Below are positions 30,754 through 46,824 of a stretch of 64,000 nucleotides of DNA, piece by piece (the stretch's first letter is position 1; each line of letters begins with the position of its first letter). Source of the DNA: Lethocerus indicus. Its lineage: Eukaryota; Arthropoda; Insecta; Hemiptera; Belostomatidae. Location of the stretch: contig JACDQD010000002.1 in assembly GCA_019843655.1 (NCBI GenBank), forward strand, positions 1,064,585 through 1,128,584. Direction: 5' to 3'. A program made the position numbers and the translations under genes. The notes under the pieces were generated by a model. The model made no database searches, was not told the DNA's origin, and saw only the letters and a list, made by a program, of their open reading frames with translations.

Positions 30754-33700
30754 AAAGGAAAACTTTAAATAATAGATTAAGAAAAAAATTATCAATACAC
30801 AAAATTAATAGTACTGAGCACAGTAGGAAATTATTTTTAAAACCTATAACTATACTTATCTGACAATTTTAAAAAGGCGAGTTTTAAATAAATCCGAGGG
30901 TAAGTTGCTTGAAATAAAATCTGAAGTAGCGGATCACTGGAGTATGGCCAGAAAACACAGTGCGACACCTGTTTTTCATCAGTTCTTTCAAAATACGTGA
31001 AATATGGAAATTTAAAAATCCGTCCCGACGGTGTAGAGTAAATTATTGTACACAACAATTAAAGGGGTGAAGGATTCTTGTGAGAAAATATGAAAATTAA
31101 ACCTTCGGTAACCCCACATGTTTATAACCTCTTTGCCGTTTCTTTTAACCTGGGTTCGTACGAATTTTTTAAATATATTTTCCGAATTAAATTTTGACGC
31201 ACTAACAAAAAGTCCAAACCGGCGACAGGAGACTGTATCCAGAATTTATATTTTTCGACGCCCAACTATATACGTGAATAGATAAACGGTAATAATAATT
31301 TAAACGGTTACTTACATCGGAAGATAATCGATTATGCGTCAGTACAATACGATATCGATACGATGGTTCGATCGACGCTGAAATTATACATTTTGGTAAA
31401 AGTTATTCAAATTTAAATCGAAGTTAAATAAAACCGCCATCGAGGCAGGGAGTGGTTGGGCCGTGCCGCTCGGGGCACTGCCATCGATGGCCAAATAATC
31501 TAAAATTATTTATTGGACGCATATTTCGAGGAACTCTGGAAATAATTTATAATTTCAAATTAATAAAACAGCTACAATCATCCCGAAAATTCTGTTTCAC
31601 ATTTTTCATTTTTTGATTTTTCTTTTTTAATTTTTTATTTTTATCCTTTTTTCTTTTTTCTTCTTCTACGTCTACCACCCTGTCTTTTTCTTTTTTCTAT
31701 CCTATCATTATTCTCTTTTTCTCTTTTTTCTATTTTTCTATTTTTCCATTTTTCCCCAAATTTTACTGCGATTATTTTCCAAATTTCTCGAGATAACTCT
31801 TTCAGTTTTAATTTTTTGCCCATTCTGACAATACATAATAATTCCTTTGATACCGATTGTTCGTAAGTATCGAGGTTATTAAGGGTTTTGTAATTTCTCG
31901 GTTCTCTGTGGGGGGGGGGGCCATTTTATAAATTCTTAATTTCTAGTCGAGTAAAATCTACGAGAGGAGAATATATTTGCCGAGATAACTCAGTTAGTTT
32001 TACTCGTCGCCCATAAAAAGAATAAGACGGATTGGAAAGCGTCGAGGTTAACGATATACACGGTTAGGGAATATACATTTCTGACTTTTTTCCTCTTCGA
32101 GAATCCCAACTAATTTCCTCGCCCTATCACAATTCCTAATTTTTATTGTGATAAAACCTGGACGGGGGAAATAGGTTATTAGAGATTTTTCTGTTTTACC
32201 CATTATGTGTTTATTTCGACGAAATTGACTGGGGTCTTGTGGAGGAGCAGCGCGGTTTCCAAGTTGAAAGGTTATCTTAACATTTAAAATTACCGCACGA
32301 TAGGACGGAATTGAAAATAAAAGGGCCTTTAGTTGAGTTTGCAATTTCTAGCAGTTGTAGAGAGTTTAGCATTTATTTCAATTCCAAAGAATCATTTCGC
32401 ATTTAATACCCCTAGTTCAATCGGTCGACTGATAATGTACAATTTCTTTCTAAATCATTTACAATAAACGCGAATAATAATATTATGATGAGACTGAGAT
32501 AAAAAAAAAGTGTTGTTAGGGGTAAACATTAGAAATAAAGTTGCGGCTGTTTGGTAATTATTTATAGATTTGAGAGCTGACGTCAAATATTTGGAAAATG
32601 TATTTGGAAAAATAGTAGTAAATACTGGACATTACCGATACATTTTTGTATAATAACCAAAAAATCTAATACCTACAATATACAACTGATTGTATCGCTT
32701 GTAAAACAGTTACAGAAAACTGATTTAATAATGTACCCAATGCGCATACATATTTGGTTCTCCCATTTTCTATATTTATTCTAGTTCGGAAATAAAAATA
32801 ATTGCCGTTAATACTTGATAAAATTATGTAAAATCCGTTAGTTTTTTCCTTCTTATTTATTGTACAATCGACCTTTATTGTAGTCTTTATTATAGATAAG
32901 CGAACAGAGCAAGTTTGTGTAAGAATGAAAGTGAATGAGTGTTTTCAACAATTTCTTTCAATTCTTTTGACAAACGCAATAAAATATAAACTAGTACTTA
33001 TAGATTCATTGCTCTGTACGTAATGTATGTGAATCGATAGATAATTTTAAACATTATTCTATTAAATAAACCTTTAGCCGTATATATTTTTGTCATTAAT
33101 ATAAAAGGTAAAATATAACTCAGTTCGTGTGTGAAATATTTGTAAAATGGATTTGAAAGTAGTTCCATCGAATTAGATTTTGTACTACAAAATACTAGAG
33201 AATGATGACATTTTGTTAGATAATTATTTATGATGAATAATATTTAAAAGCAATGTCAATCAGTTTGGATAGTTTATAACGTCAGGTTGTAACACAATCT
33301 TAATTTTTATAAATAGGCAATAAATTCATTAAATATTTCAATTTTTTTTTGCTTTTAGTGCAACCTGTTACTCAGACTATATTGCGCTTATTTCAATTTA
33401 TAAAACACTTAAGTATAAAACACTCATTGATAATCAAGATATTTTATACTACTCAGTGAAAAAACTAATCTGTTAGTAAATATGACCCATTAATAATTTT
33501 ATTAATTATTCTGGATCCAAATGACTAACAAGGTCACTTATAAGGTGGGGCTTATAAATAAACAATAAATGTTACAAATATTTCCATTTAAAATACATAG
33601 GAGCTCTGCTAATTTAATTTTGACCCTTTCTAATTTTTTCCTAAGATAAATGGTTCTTTTCTCCTGTAAATTGAAACCCAGTAATTAGTTATAACACATT

Positions 33701-34829
33701 AATACTGTATATAGGATACTAATTAATAATCGGGAATATTTTATGTTATTGTCAGGTAATTTCTACCTGTGGCCAAATGGTGCCAGTTACACTTAGTGAA
33801 ATAAAACGTTAAACATTAAATAAATATAAGTATATATAGCGCTACTAAAATCGTTCCAAAGAATTTCGAGTAAAAGATTATATTTGTGATAAATTCCAAA
33901 CGAGTATAAATTATCAAAAATTCGTATTATTTACAATGAAATTTATTATGCGGTTTTAATTGTTTTCAAAACAACAATAAATAAGGTAAATTCAGTTTAA
34001 AAAACCGCACGGAAATAAATCGTATAATGTTACAACTTTTCCCTCTATGCCAAAATATTCTTTTACGCATTAAATGAAAGTAGTTTCAGTGCGTAAATTA
34101 ATGATGACTGGCGGGCTTTTAGTTTTAGAAGTTTTTAATTATTTATAAACTAAATACTTCAATTTGTTCATGTTCAAGTTTGTTATATACAACTTCAAAT
34201 GGTAAAGGATGGCGTTAATAAAAAAGTTTTTTATTTCTTCCTTCCGAATTATTTTGTCTTTCGTTTAAGGAAACAAATTAAAAAATTACTCTAATTTTAT
34301 AATAGACATTTTACCGCTTTTATTTTCACATTTTTTAATTCACCTTCCATTCCGGCCACAAACACTATACAAATTGTTTTTGTTGTTATTTAATCGCGGC
34401 ATTTCAATTATGGGAGCATGTGAAAAAAAAAAACAGAATGGAATGAAACTAAATAGGTCCATTAGGGGAATTTAGAAATTCAGCATGTTTTGCACCGTTA
34501 ACTAATAACTAGCCAGCTCATTCACTGTAATTAGGAAATATTCCCCAGATCTAAATGTTTTTTATTTCAATTATATACAACGGTTCATTGAATTTACCCA
34601 ACATTATATAATGTATGTATCTATTACATAGGGAAATATCTTGCTCAATTTCAGATTTTATTTCCGGTATATATTCTTACTATATTATGCGTTCCCGCAA
34701 TATACCTGGTTTTTTCTCCTAAACTATTCTATACCGGTATGTATTACTAAAAGTAATACTATAGCATTGTAGTCAATAAAGAAATCTATTTAGCGATAAA
34801 TCTTTTTTTATTTATCTTATATTTTCTCT

Positions 34830-35707
34830 TATGTTTTCTATTGATAACCGGAAATAAAATGCTAAAATAAATATCTGTTAAATAACATTTCAATTATTCC
34901 GTTTCTTTTCCGACAGAACTGAGAGAACCGTTGTAGAAATATCAAACTGAACCGATGATGATGGTGATGATGCTGTCTTTTAAAATAATTTAAAAAATTC
35001 ACCGAAGACATAAACTTGTCTAATAGTTAGTTTGAGCTCAAAATATGTACATAAGAGATGGAAACATTTATAATATTTAAGCTGAAATCAAATTTCTTAT
35101 CTATATATAAATTTTACCGATTATTCTTTTCGTAATATTGAGAAAATTTGCTCGACCTTTAACGATTTCATAGAAAATAATATCCCGGGCACGGATTGAC
35201 ATACCGTTTTGAAATTTTCTCCATAGTTATTGTAATGTATCTTTCTTCTTTGTGTTGAATTTATATTTATTTTTCCTTTTTTTAAACATTTTTTTCTTAA
35301 TACAAATTTTTATTATTGCCTAATAAGCGCAGTTTCAATTCGAACCTTATTTATTATGTCGGTTTTTTGGATCGATCGGTGGTTTCAGCTTTATTGTGGC
35401 TGCGGGTGAAGAAGGGGGGGATTGTGAAAAATGTTGAAAACCACACTCGGTTATGTAAAATTTGTATTATTTTAGAAAAAGAAAAACAGACAGAGAGTAA
35501 CTGGAAAACGTGACAGAAAATTACTCCCGAAAAAAATTCTAAACAGCTACAAAAAAATATCTAAAACTGTTTGGATGAGTCTGACCCAATAATAATATTT
35601 GCTAATAATTCAACAAAAAAATTCGATAAAACACCAATTCTCAATAATATCACAAATGGCTTAATATTAAATAACACCAATAATTATACACTTATCCTTT
35701 TAAATAA

Positions 35708-35742
<35 letters not shown>

Positions 35743-38700
35743 GTGTATATCACATAGACAGAGAGAACAAGTAGAATGATAATGGAATACAGAGTTTTGA
35801 TTCCAAAAGTCAATTTAAATAAATAAGTCGGCTATACATATACAACATTAATAATAATAGTATTACTACTTGGAGAGGGGTTGGGGGAAGGTACAGTTAG
35901 TTAATTTGAATATAATACTTTTCTCTGCAACTGGAATGCGCCTAATCCTGTCTGTAGTGCAAGCTTTCGTTGACGAAATTCCTGTAAATAGACAGAAATA
36001 ATTGTTTTATTATATAAGCGGAGAAAATGTATTCGTAGCGTATTTTACAAAGCATGGGAGGGAATTTGTATACACTTCAGGATTTTATTATTGAATTACC
36101 ATGGTTATTATTGAATAACCAACGATTTGACCGAATGTGCAATAAACCAGTAAGAATTTACATATATTATAAATAGATTGTAAAAAATATAAAATCAAAA
36201 AAGGAAACGACAGAATGATACAAAAATATAAAAACTATCTAAAAAAAAACTAAAATTTGAAAAATAAACACTTTAGAACACAGAACATAGAGAACAACGG
36301 GCACATATCAGCAAAAGGAAAACTTTAAATAATAGATTAAGAAAAAAATTATCAATACACAAAAATTAATAGTACTGAGCACAGTAGGAAATTATTTTTA
36401 AAAACCTATAACTATACTTATCTGACAATTTTAAAAAAGGCGAATTTTTAATAAATCCGAGGGTAAGTTGCTTGAAATAAAATCTGAAGTAGCGGATCAC
36501 TGGAGTATGGCCAGAAAACACAGTGCGACACCTGTTTTTCATCAGTTCTTTCAAAATACGTGAAATATGGAAATTTAAAAAATCATCCCGACAGTGTAAA
36601 GTAAATTATTGTACACAACAATTAAAGGGGTGAAGGATTCTTGTGAGAAAATATGAAAATTAAACCTTCGGTAACCCCACATGTTTATAACCTCTTTGCC
36701 GTTTCTTTTAACCTGGGTTCGTACGAATTTTTTTTAAATATATTTTCCGAATTAAATTTTGACGCACTAACAAAAAGTCCAAACCGGCGACAGGAGACTG
36801 TATCCAGAATTTATATTTTTCGACGCCCAACTATATAGGTGAATGATAAACGAGTAATAATAATTTAAACGGTTACTTACATCGGAAGATAATCGATTAT
36901 GCGTCAGTACAATACGATATCGATACGATGGTTCGATCGACGCTGAAATTATACATTTTTGGTAAAAGTTATTCAAATTTAAATCGAAGTTAAATAAACC
37001 GCCGTCAGGCAGAGTGGTTGTGGGCCGTGCCGCTCGGGGCACTGCCATCGATGGCCAAATAATCTAAAATTATTTATTGGACGCATATTTCGAGGAACTC
37101 TGGAAATAATTTATAATTTCAAATTAATAAAACAGCTACAATCATCCCGAAAATTCTGTTTCACATTTTTCATTTTTTGATTTTTTCTTTTTAATTTTTT
37201 TATTTTTATCCTTTTTCTCTTTTTTCTTCTTCTACGTCTACCACCCTGTCTTTTTCTTTTTTTCTATCCTATCATTATTCTCTTTTTCTCTTTTTTTCTA
37301 TTTTTCTATTTTTCCATTTTTTCCCCAAATTTTACTGCGATTATTTTCCAAATTTCTCGAGATAACTCTTTCAGTTTTAATTTTTTGCCCATTCTGACAA
37401 TACATAATAATTCCTTTGATACCGATTGTTCGTAAGTATCGAGGTTATTAAGGGTTTTGTAATTTCTCGGTTCTCTGGGGGGGCCCATTTTATAAATTCT
37501 TAATTTCTAGTCGAGTAAAATCTACGAGAGGAGAATATATTTGCCGAGATAACTCAGTTAGTTTTACTCGTCGCCCATAAAAAGAATAAGACGGATTGGA
37601 AAGCGTCGAGGTTAACGATATACACGGTTAGGGAATATACATTTCTGACTTTTTTCCTCTTCGAGAATCCCAACTAATTTCCTCGCCCTATCACAATTCC
37701 TAATTTTTATTGTGATAAAACCTGGACGGGGGAAATAGGTTATTAGAGATTTTTCTGTTTTTACCCATTATGTGTTTATTTCGACGAAATTGACTGGGGT
37801 CTTGTGGAGGGAGCAGCGCGGTTTCCAAGTTGAAAGGTTATCTTAACATTTAAAATTACCGCACGATAGGACGGAATTGAAAATAAAAGGGCCTTTAGTT
37901 GAGTTTGCAATTTCTAGCAGTTGTAGAGAGTTTAGCATTTATTTCAATTCCAAAGAATCATTTCGCATTTAATACCCCTAGTTCAATCGGTCGACTGATA
38001 ATGTACAATTTCTTTCTAAATCATTTACAATAAACGCGAATAATAATATTATGATGAGACTGAGATAAAAAAAAGTGTTGTTAGGGGTAAACATTAGAAA
38101 TAAAGTTGCGGCTGTTTGGTAATTATTTATAATTTGAGAGTGACGCGTCAAATATTTGGAAAATGAATTTGGAAAAATAGTAGTAAATACTGGACATTGC
38201 CTATACATTTTTTCTATAATAACCAACAAGAATCAAATACCTACAATATACAACTGATTGTATCCCTTGTAAAACAGTTACAGAAACTGATTTAATAATT
38301 TACGCAATGCGCATACAGATTTGGTTCTCCCATTTTCTATATTTATTCTAGTTCGGAAATAAAAATAATTGCCGTTAATACTCGATAAAATTATGTAAAA
38401 GCCGTCGGTTTATACCTTCTTATTTATTGTACAATCGACCTTTATTGTAGTCTTTAATATAGACAAGCGAAGAGAGACAGTTTGTGTAAGAAAGAAAGTG
38501 AATGAGTGTTATTAACAATTTCTTTCAATTCTTTTGACAAACGCAATAAAATATAAACTAGTACTTATTGATTCATTGCTCTGTACAGGGGTATGTAAAT
38601 CGATAGATAATTTTAAACATTATTCTATTAAATAAACCTTTAGCCGTATATATTTTTTGTCATTAATATAAAAGGTAAAATATAACTCAGTTCGTGTGTG

Positions 38701-40368
38701 AAATATTTGTAAAATGGATTTGAAAGTAGTTCCATCGAATTAGATTTTGTACTACAAAATACTAGAGAATGATGACATTTTTGTTAGATAATTATTTATG
38801 ATGAATAATATTTAAAAGCAATGTCAATCAGTTTGGATAGTTTATAACGTCAGGTTGTAACACAATCTTAATTTTTATAAATAGGCAATAAATTCATTAA
38901 ATATTTCAATTTTTTTTTTGCTTTTAGTGCAACCTGTTACTCAGACTATATTGCGCTTATTTCAATTTATAAAACACTTAAGTATAAAACACTCATTGAT
39001 AATCAAGATATTTTATACTACTCAGTGAAAACTAATCTGTTAGTAAATATGACCCATTAATAATTTTATTAATTATTCTGGATCCAAATGACTAACAAGG
39101 TCACTTATAAGGTGGGGCTTATAAATAAACAATAAATGTTACAAATATTTCCATTTAAAATACATTGGAGCTCTGCTAATTTAATTTTTTCCCTAAGATA
39201 AATGGTTCTTTTCTCCTGTAAATTGAAACCCAGTAATTAGTTATAACACATTAATACTGTATATAGGATACTAATTAATAATCGGGAATATTTTATGTTA
39301 TTGTCAGGTAATTTCTACCTGTGGCCAAATGGTGCCAGTTACACTTAGTGAAATAAAACGTTAAACATTAAATAAATATAAGTATATATAGCTACTAAAA
39401 TCGTTCCAAAGAATTTCGAGTAAAGATTATATTTGTGATAAATTCCAAACGAGTATAAATTATCAAAATTCGTATTATTTACAATGAAATTTATTATGCG
39501 GTTTTTAATTGTTTTCAAAACAACAATAAATAAGGTAAATTCAGTTTAAAAACCGCACGGAAATAAATCGTATAATGTTACAACTTTTCCTCTATGCCAA
39601 AATATTCTTTACGCATTAAATGAAAGTAGTTTCAGTGCGTAAATTAATGATGACTGGCGGGCTTTTAGTTTTAGAAGTTTTAATTATTTATAAACTAAAT
39701 ACTTCAATTTGTTCATGTTCAAGTTTGATATATACAACTTCAAATGGTAAAGGATGGCGTTAATAAAAAAGTTTTTTATTTCTTCCTTCCGAATTATTTT
39801 GTCTTTCGTTTAAGGAAACAAATTAAAAAATTACTCTAATTTTATAATAGACATTTTACCGCTTTTATTTTCCGCGCTAATTCACCTTCCATTCCGGCCA
39901 CAAACACTATACAAATTGTTTTTGTTGTTATTTAATCGCGGCATTTCAATTATGGGAGCATGTGAAAAAAAAAACAGAATGGAATGAAACTAAATAGGTC
40001 CATTAGGGGAATTTAGAAATTCAGCATGTTTTTGCACCCGTTAACTAATAACTAGCCAGCTCATTCACTGTAATTAGGAAATATTCCCCAGATCTAAATG
40101 TTTTTTATTTCAATTATATACAACGGTTCATTGAATTTACCCAACATTATATAATGTATGTATCTATTACATAGGAAATATCTTGCTCAATTTCAGATTT
40201 TATTTCCGGTATATATTACTTACTATATATGCGTTTCGCAATATACCTGGTTTTTCTCCTAAACTATTCTATACGGTATGTATTACTAAAAGTAATACTA
40301 TAGCATTGTAGTCAATAAAGAAATCTATTTAGCGATAAATCTTTTTTTATTTATCTTATATTTTCTCT
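34830..40368 (+). repeat. Array unit 2
   Basis: Length is about 5539. The shortened exon is at 34917-34950 and the (AT)n run at 35706-35741. Private or partly shared variants include a 16-base loss near 39187 (shared with unit 6), CCGCGCTAATTCACC near 39872 (shared with unit 5) and several substitutions near 38160-38240. Confidence 0.9.
34917..34950 (+). pseudogene. Shortened NimA exon 6 copy (unit 2)
   Basis: Same two losses as in unit 1, and the acceptor is intact. Confidence 0.9.
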
Positions 40369-43300
40369 TATGTTTTCTATTGATAACCGGAAATAAAATG
40401 CTAAAATAAATATCTGTTAAATAACATTTCAATTATTCCGTTTCTTTTCCGACAGAACTGAGAGAACCGTTGTAGAAATATCAAACTGAACCGATGATGA
40501 TGGTGATGATGCTGTCTTTTAAAATAATTTAAAAATTCACCGAAGACATAAACTTGTCTAATAGTTAGTTTGAGCTCAAAATATGTACATAAGAGATGGA
40601 AACATTTATAATATTTAAGCTGAAATCAAATTTCTTATCTATATATAAATTTTACCGATTATTCTTTTCGTAATATTGAGAAAATTTGCTCGACCTTTAA
40701 CGATTTCATAGAAAATAATATCCCGGCACGGATTGACATACCGTTTTGAAATTTTCTCCATAGTTATTGTAATGTATCTTTCTTCTTTGTGTTGAATTTA
40801 TATTTATTTTTCCTTTTTAAACATTTTTTCTTAATACAAATTTTTATTATTGCCTAATAAGCGCAGTTTCAATTCGAACCTTATTTATTATGTCGGTTTT
40901 TGGATCGATCGGTGGTTTCAGCTTTATTGTGGCTGCGGGTGAAGAAGGGGGATTGTGAAAAAATGTTGAAAAACCACACTCGGTTATGTAAAATTTGTAT
41001 TATTTTAGAAAAAGAAAAACAGACAGAGAGTAACTGGAAAACGTGACAGAAAATTACTCCCGAAAAAAATTCTAAACAGCTACAAAAAAATATCTAAAAC
41101 TGTTTGGATGAGTCTGACCCAATAATAATATTTGCTAATAATTCAACAAAAAAATTCGATAAAACACCAATTCTCAATAATATCACAAATGGCTTAATAT
41201 TAAATAACACCAATAATTATACACTTATCCTTTTAAATAATGCATATATATACATGTGCATATCACATAGACAGAGAGAACAAGTAGAATGATAATGGAA
41301 TACAGAGTTTTGATTCCAAAAGTCAATTTAAATAAATAAGTCGGCTATACATATACAACATTAATAATAATAGTATTACTACTTGGAGAGGGGTTGGGGG
41401 AAGGTACAGTTAGTTAATTTGAATATAATACTTTTCTCTGCAACTGGAATGCGCCTAATCCTGTCTGTAGTGCAAGCTTTCGTTGACGAAATTCCTGTAA
41501 ATAGACAGAAATAATTGTTTTATTATATAAGCGGGAGAAAATGTATTCGTAGCGTATTTTCATAACAATAGGGAGGAATTTTGTATACACTTCAGGATTT
41601 TATTATTGAATTACCATGGTTATTATTGAATAACCAACGATTTGACCGAATGTGCAATAAACCAGTAAGAATTTACATATATTATAAATAGATTGTAAAA
41701 AATATAAAATCAAAAAAGGAAACGACAGAATGATACAAAAATATAAAAACTACCTAAAAAAAAACTAAAATTTGAAAAATAAACACTTTAGAACACAGAA
41801 CATAGAGAACAACGGGCACATATCAGCAAAAGGAAAACTTTAAATAATAGATTAAGAAAAAAATTATCAATACACAAAAATTAATAGTACTGAGCACAGT
41901 AGGAAATTATTTTTAAAAACCTATAACTATACTTATCTGACAATTTTAAAAAAGGCGAGTTTTTAAATAAATCCGAGGGTAAGTTGCTTGAAATAAAATC
42001 TGAAGTAGCGGATCACTGGAGTATGGCCAGAAAACACAGTGCGACACCTGTTTTTCATCAGTTCTTTCAAAATACGTGAAATATGGAAATTTAAAAAATC
42101 ATCCCGACAGTGTAAAGTAAATTATTGTACACAACAATTAAAGGGGTGAAGGATTCTTGTGAGAAAATATGAAAATTAAACCTTCGGTAACCCCACATGT
42201 TTATAACCTCTTTGCCGTTTCTTTTAACCTGGGTTCGTACGAATTTTTTTTAAATATATTTTCCGAATTAAATTTTGACGCACTAACAAAAAGTCCAAAC
42301 CGGCGACAGGAGACTGTATCCAGAATTTATATTTTTCGACGCCCAACTATATACGTGAATAGATAAACGGTAATAATAATTTAAACGGTTACTTACATCG
42401 GAAGATAATCGATTATGCGTCAGTACAATACGATATCGATACGATGGTTCGATCGACGCTGAAATTATACATTTTGGTAAAAGTTATTCAAATTTAAATC
42501 GAAGTTAAATAAACCGCACGTCCAGGCCAGGTGGTTAGTGAGCCGTACCGCTCCCGGGGCACTACCATGATGACCAAATAATCTAAAATTATTTATTGGA
42601 CGCATATTTCGAGGAACTCTGGAAATAATTTATAATTTCAAATTAATAAAACAGCTACAATCATCCCGAAAATTCTGTTTCACATTTTTTCATTTTTTTG
42701 ATTTTTTTTTTTTTTTTATTTTTTTTTTTTTTTTTTTTCTTCTTCTACGTCTACCACCCTGTCTTTTTTCCTTTTTTTCTATCCTATCATTATTCTCTTT
42801 TTTCTCTTTTTTTTCTATTTTTTCTATTTTTCCATTTTTCCCCAAATTTTACTGCGATTATTTTCCAAATTTCTCGAGATAACTCTTTCAGTTTTAATTT
42901 TTTGCCCATTCTGACAATACATAATAATTCCTTTGATACCGATTGTTCGTAAGTATCGAGGTTATTAAGGGTTTTGTAATTTCTCGGTTCTCTGGGGGCC
43001 CATTTTATAAATTCTTAATTTCTAGTCGAGTAAAATCTACGAGAGGAGAATATATTTGCCGAGATAACTCAGTTAGTTTTACTCGTCGCCCATAAAAAGA
43101 ATAAGACGGATTGGAAAGCGTCGAGGTTAACGATATACACGGTTAGGGAATATACATTTCTGACTTTTTTCCTCTTCGAGAATCCCAACTAATTTCCTCG
43201 CCCTATCACAATTCCTAATTTTTATTGTGATAAAACCTGGACGGGGGAAATAGGTTATTAGAGATTTTTCTGTTTTACCCATTATGTGTTTATTTCGACG

Positions 43301-45909
43301 AAATTGACTGGGGTCTTGTGGAGGGAGCAGCGCGGTTTCCAAGTTGAAAGGTTATCTTAACATTTAAAATTACCGCACGATAGGACGGAATTGAAAATAA
43401 AAGGGCCTTTAGTTGAGTTTGCAATTTCTAGCAGTTGTAGAGAGTTTAGCATTTATTTCAATTCCAAAGAATCATTTCGCATTTAATACCCCTAGTTCAA
43501 TCGGTCGACTGATAATGTACAATTTCTTTCTAAATCATTTACAATAAACGCGAATAATAATATTATGATGAGACTGAGATAAAAAAAAAGTGTTGTTAGG
43601 GGTAAACATTAGAAATAAAGTTGCGGCTGTTTGGTAATTATTTATAATTTGAGAGTGACGCGTCAAATATTTGGAAAATGTATTTGGAAAAATAGTAGTA
43701 AATACTGGACATTACCGATACATTTTTGTATAATAACCAAAAAATCTAATACCTACAATATACAACTGATTGTATCGCTTGTAAAACAGTTACAGAAAAC
43801 TGATTTAATAATGTACCCAATGCGCATACATATTTGGTTCTCCCATTTTCTATATTTATTCTAGTTCGGAAATAAAAATAATTGCCGTTAATACTTGATA
43901 AAATTATGTAAAATCCGTTAGTTTTTTCCTTCTTATTTATTGTACAATCGACCTTTATTGTAGTCTTTATTATAGATAAGCGAACAGAGCAAGTTTGTGT
44001 AAGAATGAAAGTGAATGAGTGTTTTCAACAATTTCTTTCAATTCTTTTGACAAACGCAATAAAATATAAACTAGTACTTATAGATTCATTGCTCTGTACG
44101 TAATGTATGTGAATCGATAGATAATTTTAAACATTATTCTATTAAATAAACCTTTAGCCGTATATATTTTTGTCATTAATATAAAAGGTAAAATATAACT
44201 CAGTTCGTGTGTGAAATATTTGTAAAATGGATTTGAAAGTAGTTCCATCGAATTAGATTTTGTACTACAAAATACTAGAGAATGATGACATTTTTGTTAG
44301 ATAATTATTTATGATGAATAATATTTAAAAGCAATGTCAATCAGTTTGGATAGTTTATAACGTCAGGTTGTAACACAATCTTAATTTTTATAAATAGGCA
44401 ATAAATTCATTAAATATTTCAATTTTTTTTTTGCTTTTAGTGCAACCTGTTACTCAGACTATATTGCGCTTATTTCAATTTATAAAACACTTAAGTATAA
44501 AACACTCATTGATAATCAAGATATTTTATACTACTCAGTGAAAAAACTAATCTGTTAGTAAATATGACCCATTAATAATTTTATTAATTATTCTGGATCC
44601 AAATGACTAACAAGGTCACTTATAAGGTGGGGCTTATAAATAAACAATAAATGTTACAAATATTTCCATTTAAAATACATAGGAGCTCTGCTAATTTAAT
44701 TTTTGACCCTTTCTAATTTTTTCCCTAAGATAAATGGTTCTTTTCTCCTGTAAATTGAAACCCAGTAATTAGTTATAACACATTAATACTGTATATAGGA
44801 TACTAATTAATAATCGGGAATATTTTATGTTATTGTCAGGTAATTTCTACCTGTGGCCAAATGGTGCCAGTTACACTTAGTGAAATAAAACGTTAAACAT
44901 TAAATAAATATAAGTATATATAGCGCTACTAAAATCGTTCCAAAGAATTTCGAGTAAAAGATTATATTTGTGATAAATTCCAAACGAGTATAAATTATCA
45001 AAAATTCGTATTATTTACAATGAAATTTATTATGCGGTTTTTAATTGTTTTCAAAAACAACAATAAATAAGGTAAATTCAGTTTAAAAAACCGCACGGAA
45101 ATAAATCGTATAATGTTACAACTTTTCCCTCTATGCCAAAATATTCTTTTACGCATTAAATGAAAGTAGTTTCAGTGCGTAAATTAATGATGACTGGCGG
45201 GCTTTTAGTTTTAGAAGTTTTTAATTATTTATAAACTAAATACTTCAATTTGTTCATGTTCAAGTTTGTTATATACAACTTCAAATGGTAAAGGATGGCG
45301 TTAATAAAAAAGTTTTTTATTTCTTCCTTCCGAATTATTTTGTCTTTCGTTTAAGGAAACAAATTAAAAAATTACTCTAATTTTATAATAGACATTTTAC
45401 CGCTTTTATTTTCACATTTTTAATTCACCTTCCATTCCGGCCACAAACACTATACAAATTGTTTTTGTTGTTATTTAATCGCGGCATTTCAATTATGGGA
45501 GCATGTGAAAAAAAAAAACAGAATGGAATGAAACTAAATAGGTCCATTAGGGAATTTAGAAATTCAGCATGTTTTTGCACCTGTTAACTAATAACTAGCC
45601 AGCTCATTCACTGTAATTAGGAAATATTCCCCAGATCTAAATGTTTTTATTTCAATTATATACAACGGTTCATTGAATTTACCCAACATTATATAATGTA
45701 TGTATCTATTACATAGGAAATATCTTGCTCAATTTCAGATTTTATTTCCGTATATATTCTTACTATATTATGCTCCCGCAATATACCTGGTTTTTCTCCT
45801 AAACTATTCTATACCGGTATGTATTACTAAAAGTAATACTATAGCATTGTAGTCAATAAAGAAATCTATTTAGCGATAAATCTTTTTTTATTTATCTTAT
45901 ATTTTCTCT
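40369..45909 (+). repeat. Array unit 3
   Basis: Length is about 5541. The shortened exon is at 40456-40489. The (AT)n run is nearly gone (41241-41252), and the T-rich tract at 42698-42742 is longer and purer than elsewhere. The segment 42515-42570, equivalent to GCCGTCAGGCAGAGTGG in other units, carries a cluster of differences. Confidence 0.9.
40456..40489 (+). pseudogene. Shortened NimA exon 6 copy (unit 3)
   Basis: Same two losses as in unit 1, and the acceptor is intact. Confidence 0.9.
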
Positions 45910-46785
45910 TATGTTTTCTATTGATAACCGGAAATAAAATGCTAAAATAAATATCTGTTAAATAACATTTCAATTATTCCGTTTCTTTTCCGACAGAACT
46001 GAGAGAACCGTTGTAGAAATATCAAACTGAACCGATGATGATGGTGATGATGCTGTCTTTAAAATAATTTAAAAATTCACCGAAGACATAAACTTGTCTA
46101 ATAGTTAGTTTGAGCTCAAAAATATGTACATAAGAGATGGAAACATTTATAATATTTAAGCTGAAATCAAATTTCTTATCTATATATAAATTTTACCGAT
46201 TATTCTTTTTCGTAATATTGAGAAAATTTGCTCGACCTTTAACGATTTCATAGAAAATAATATCCCGGGCACGGATTGACATACCGTTTTGAAATTTTCT
46301 CCATAGTTATTGTAATGTATCTTTCTTCTTTGTGTTGAATTTATATTTATTTTTCCTTTTTTTAAACATTTTTTTCTTAATACAAATTTTTATTATTGCC
46401 TAATAAGCGCAGTTTCAATTCGAACCTTATTTATTATGTCGGTTTTTTGGATCGATCGGTGGTTTCAGCTTTATTGTGGCTGCGGGTGAAGAAGGGGGAT
46501 TGTGAAAAATGTTGAAAACCACACTCGGTTATGTAAAATTTGTATTATTTTAGAAAAAGAAAAACAGACAGAGAGTAACTGGAAAACGTGACAGAAAATT
46601 ACTCCCGAAAAAAATTCTAAACAGCTACAAAAAAATATCTAAAACTGTTTGGATGAGTCTGACCCAATAATAATATTTGCTAATAATTCAACAAAAAAAT
46701 TCGATAAAACACCAATTCTCAATAATATCACAAATGGCTTAATATTAAATAACACCAATAATTATACACTTATCCTTTTAAATAA

Positions 46786-46824
<39 letters not shown>

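Larger units (their letters stand above)
29278..34829 (+). repeat. Array unit 1
   Basis: Length is about 5552. The shortened exon is at 29365-29398, the (AT)n run at 30148-30182, the unit-1-type insert at 30516-30753, the polypyrimidine tract at about 31590-31760 and a run of G near 31908-31920. Confidence 0.9.

Noticed and set aside
31360..31490. tRNA-like phrases GGTTCGATC and GGCAGAGTGG in each unit
   Set aside because: They resemble the B and A boxes of tRNA-derived SINEs, but the B-like box comes before the A-like box on the plus strand and no cloverleaf can be drawn.
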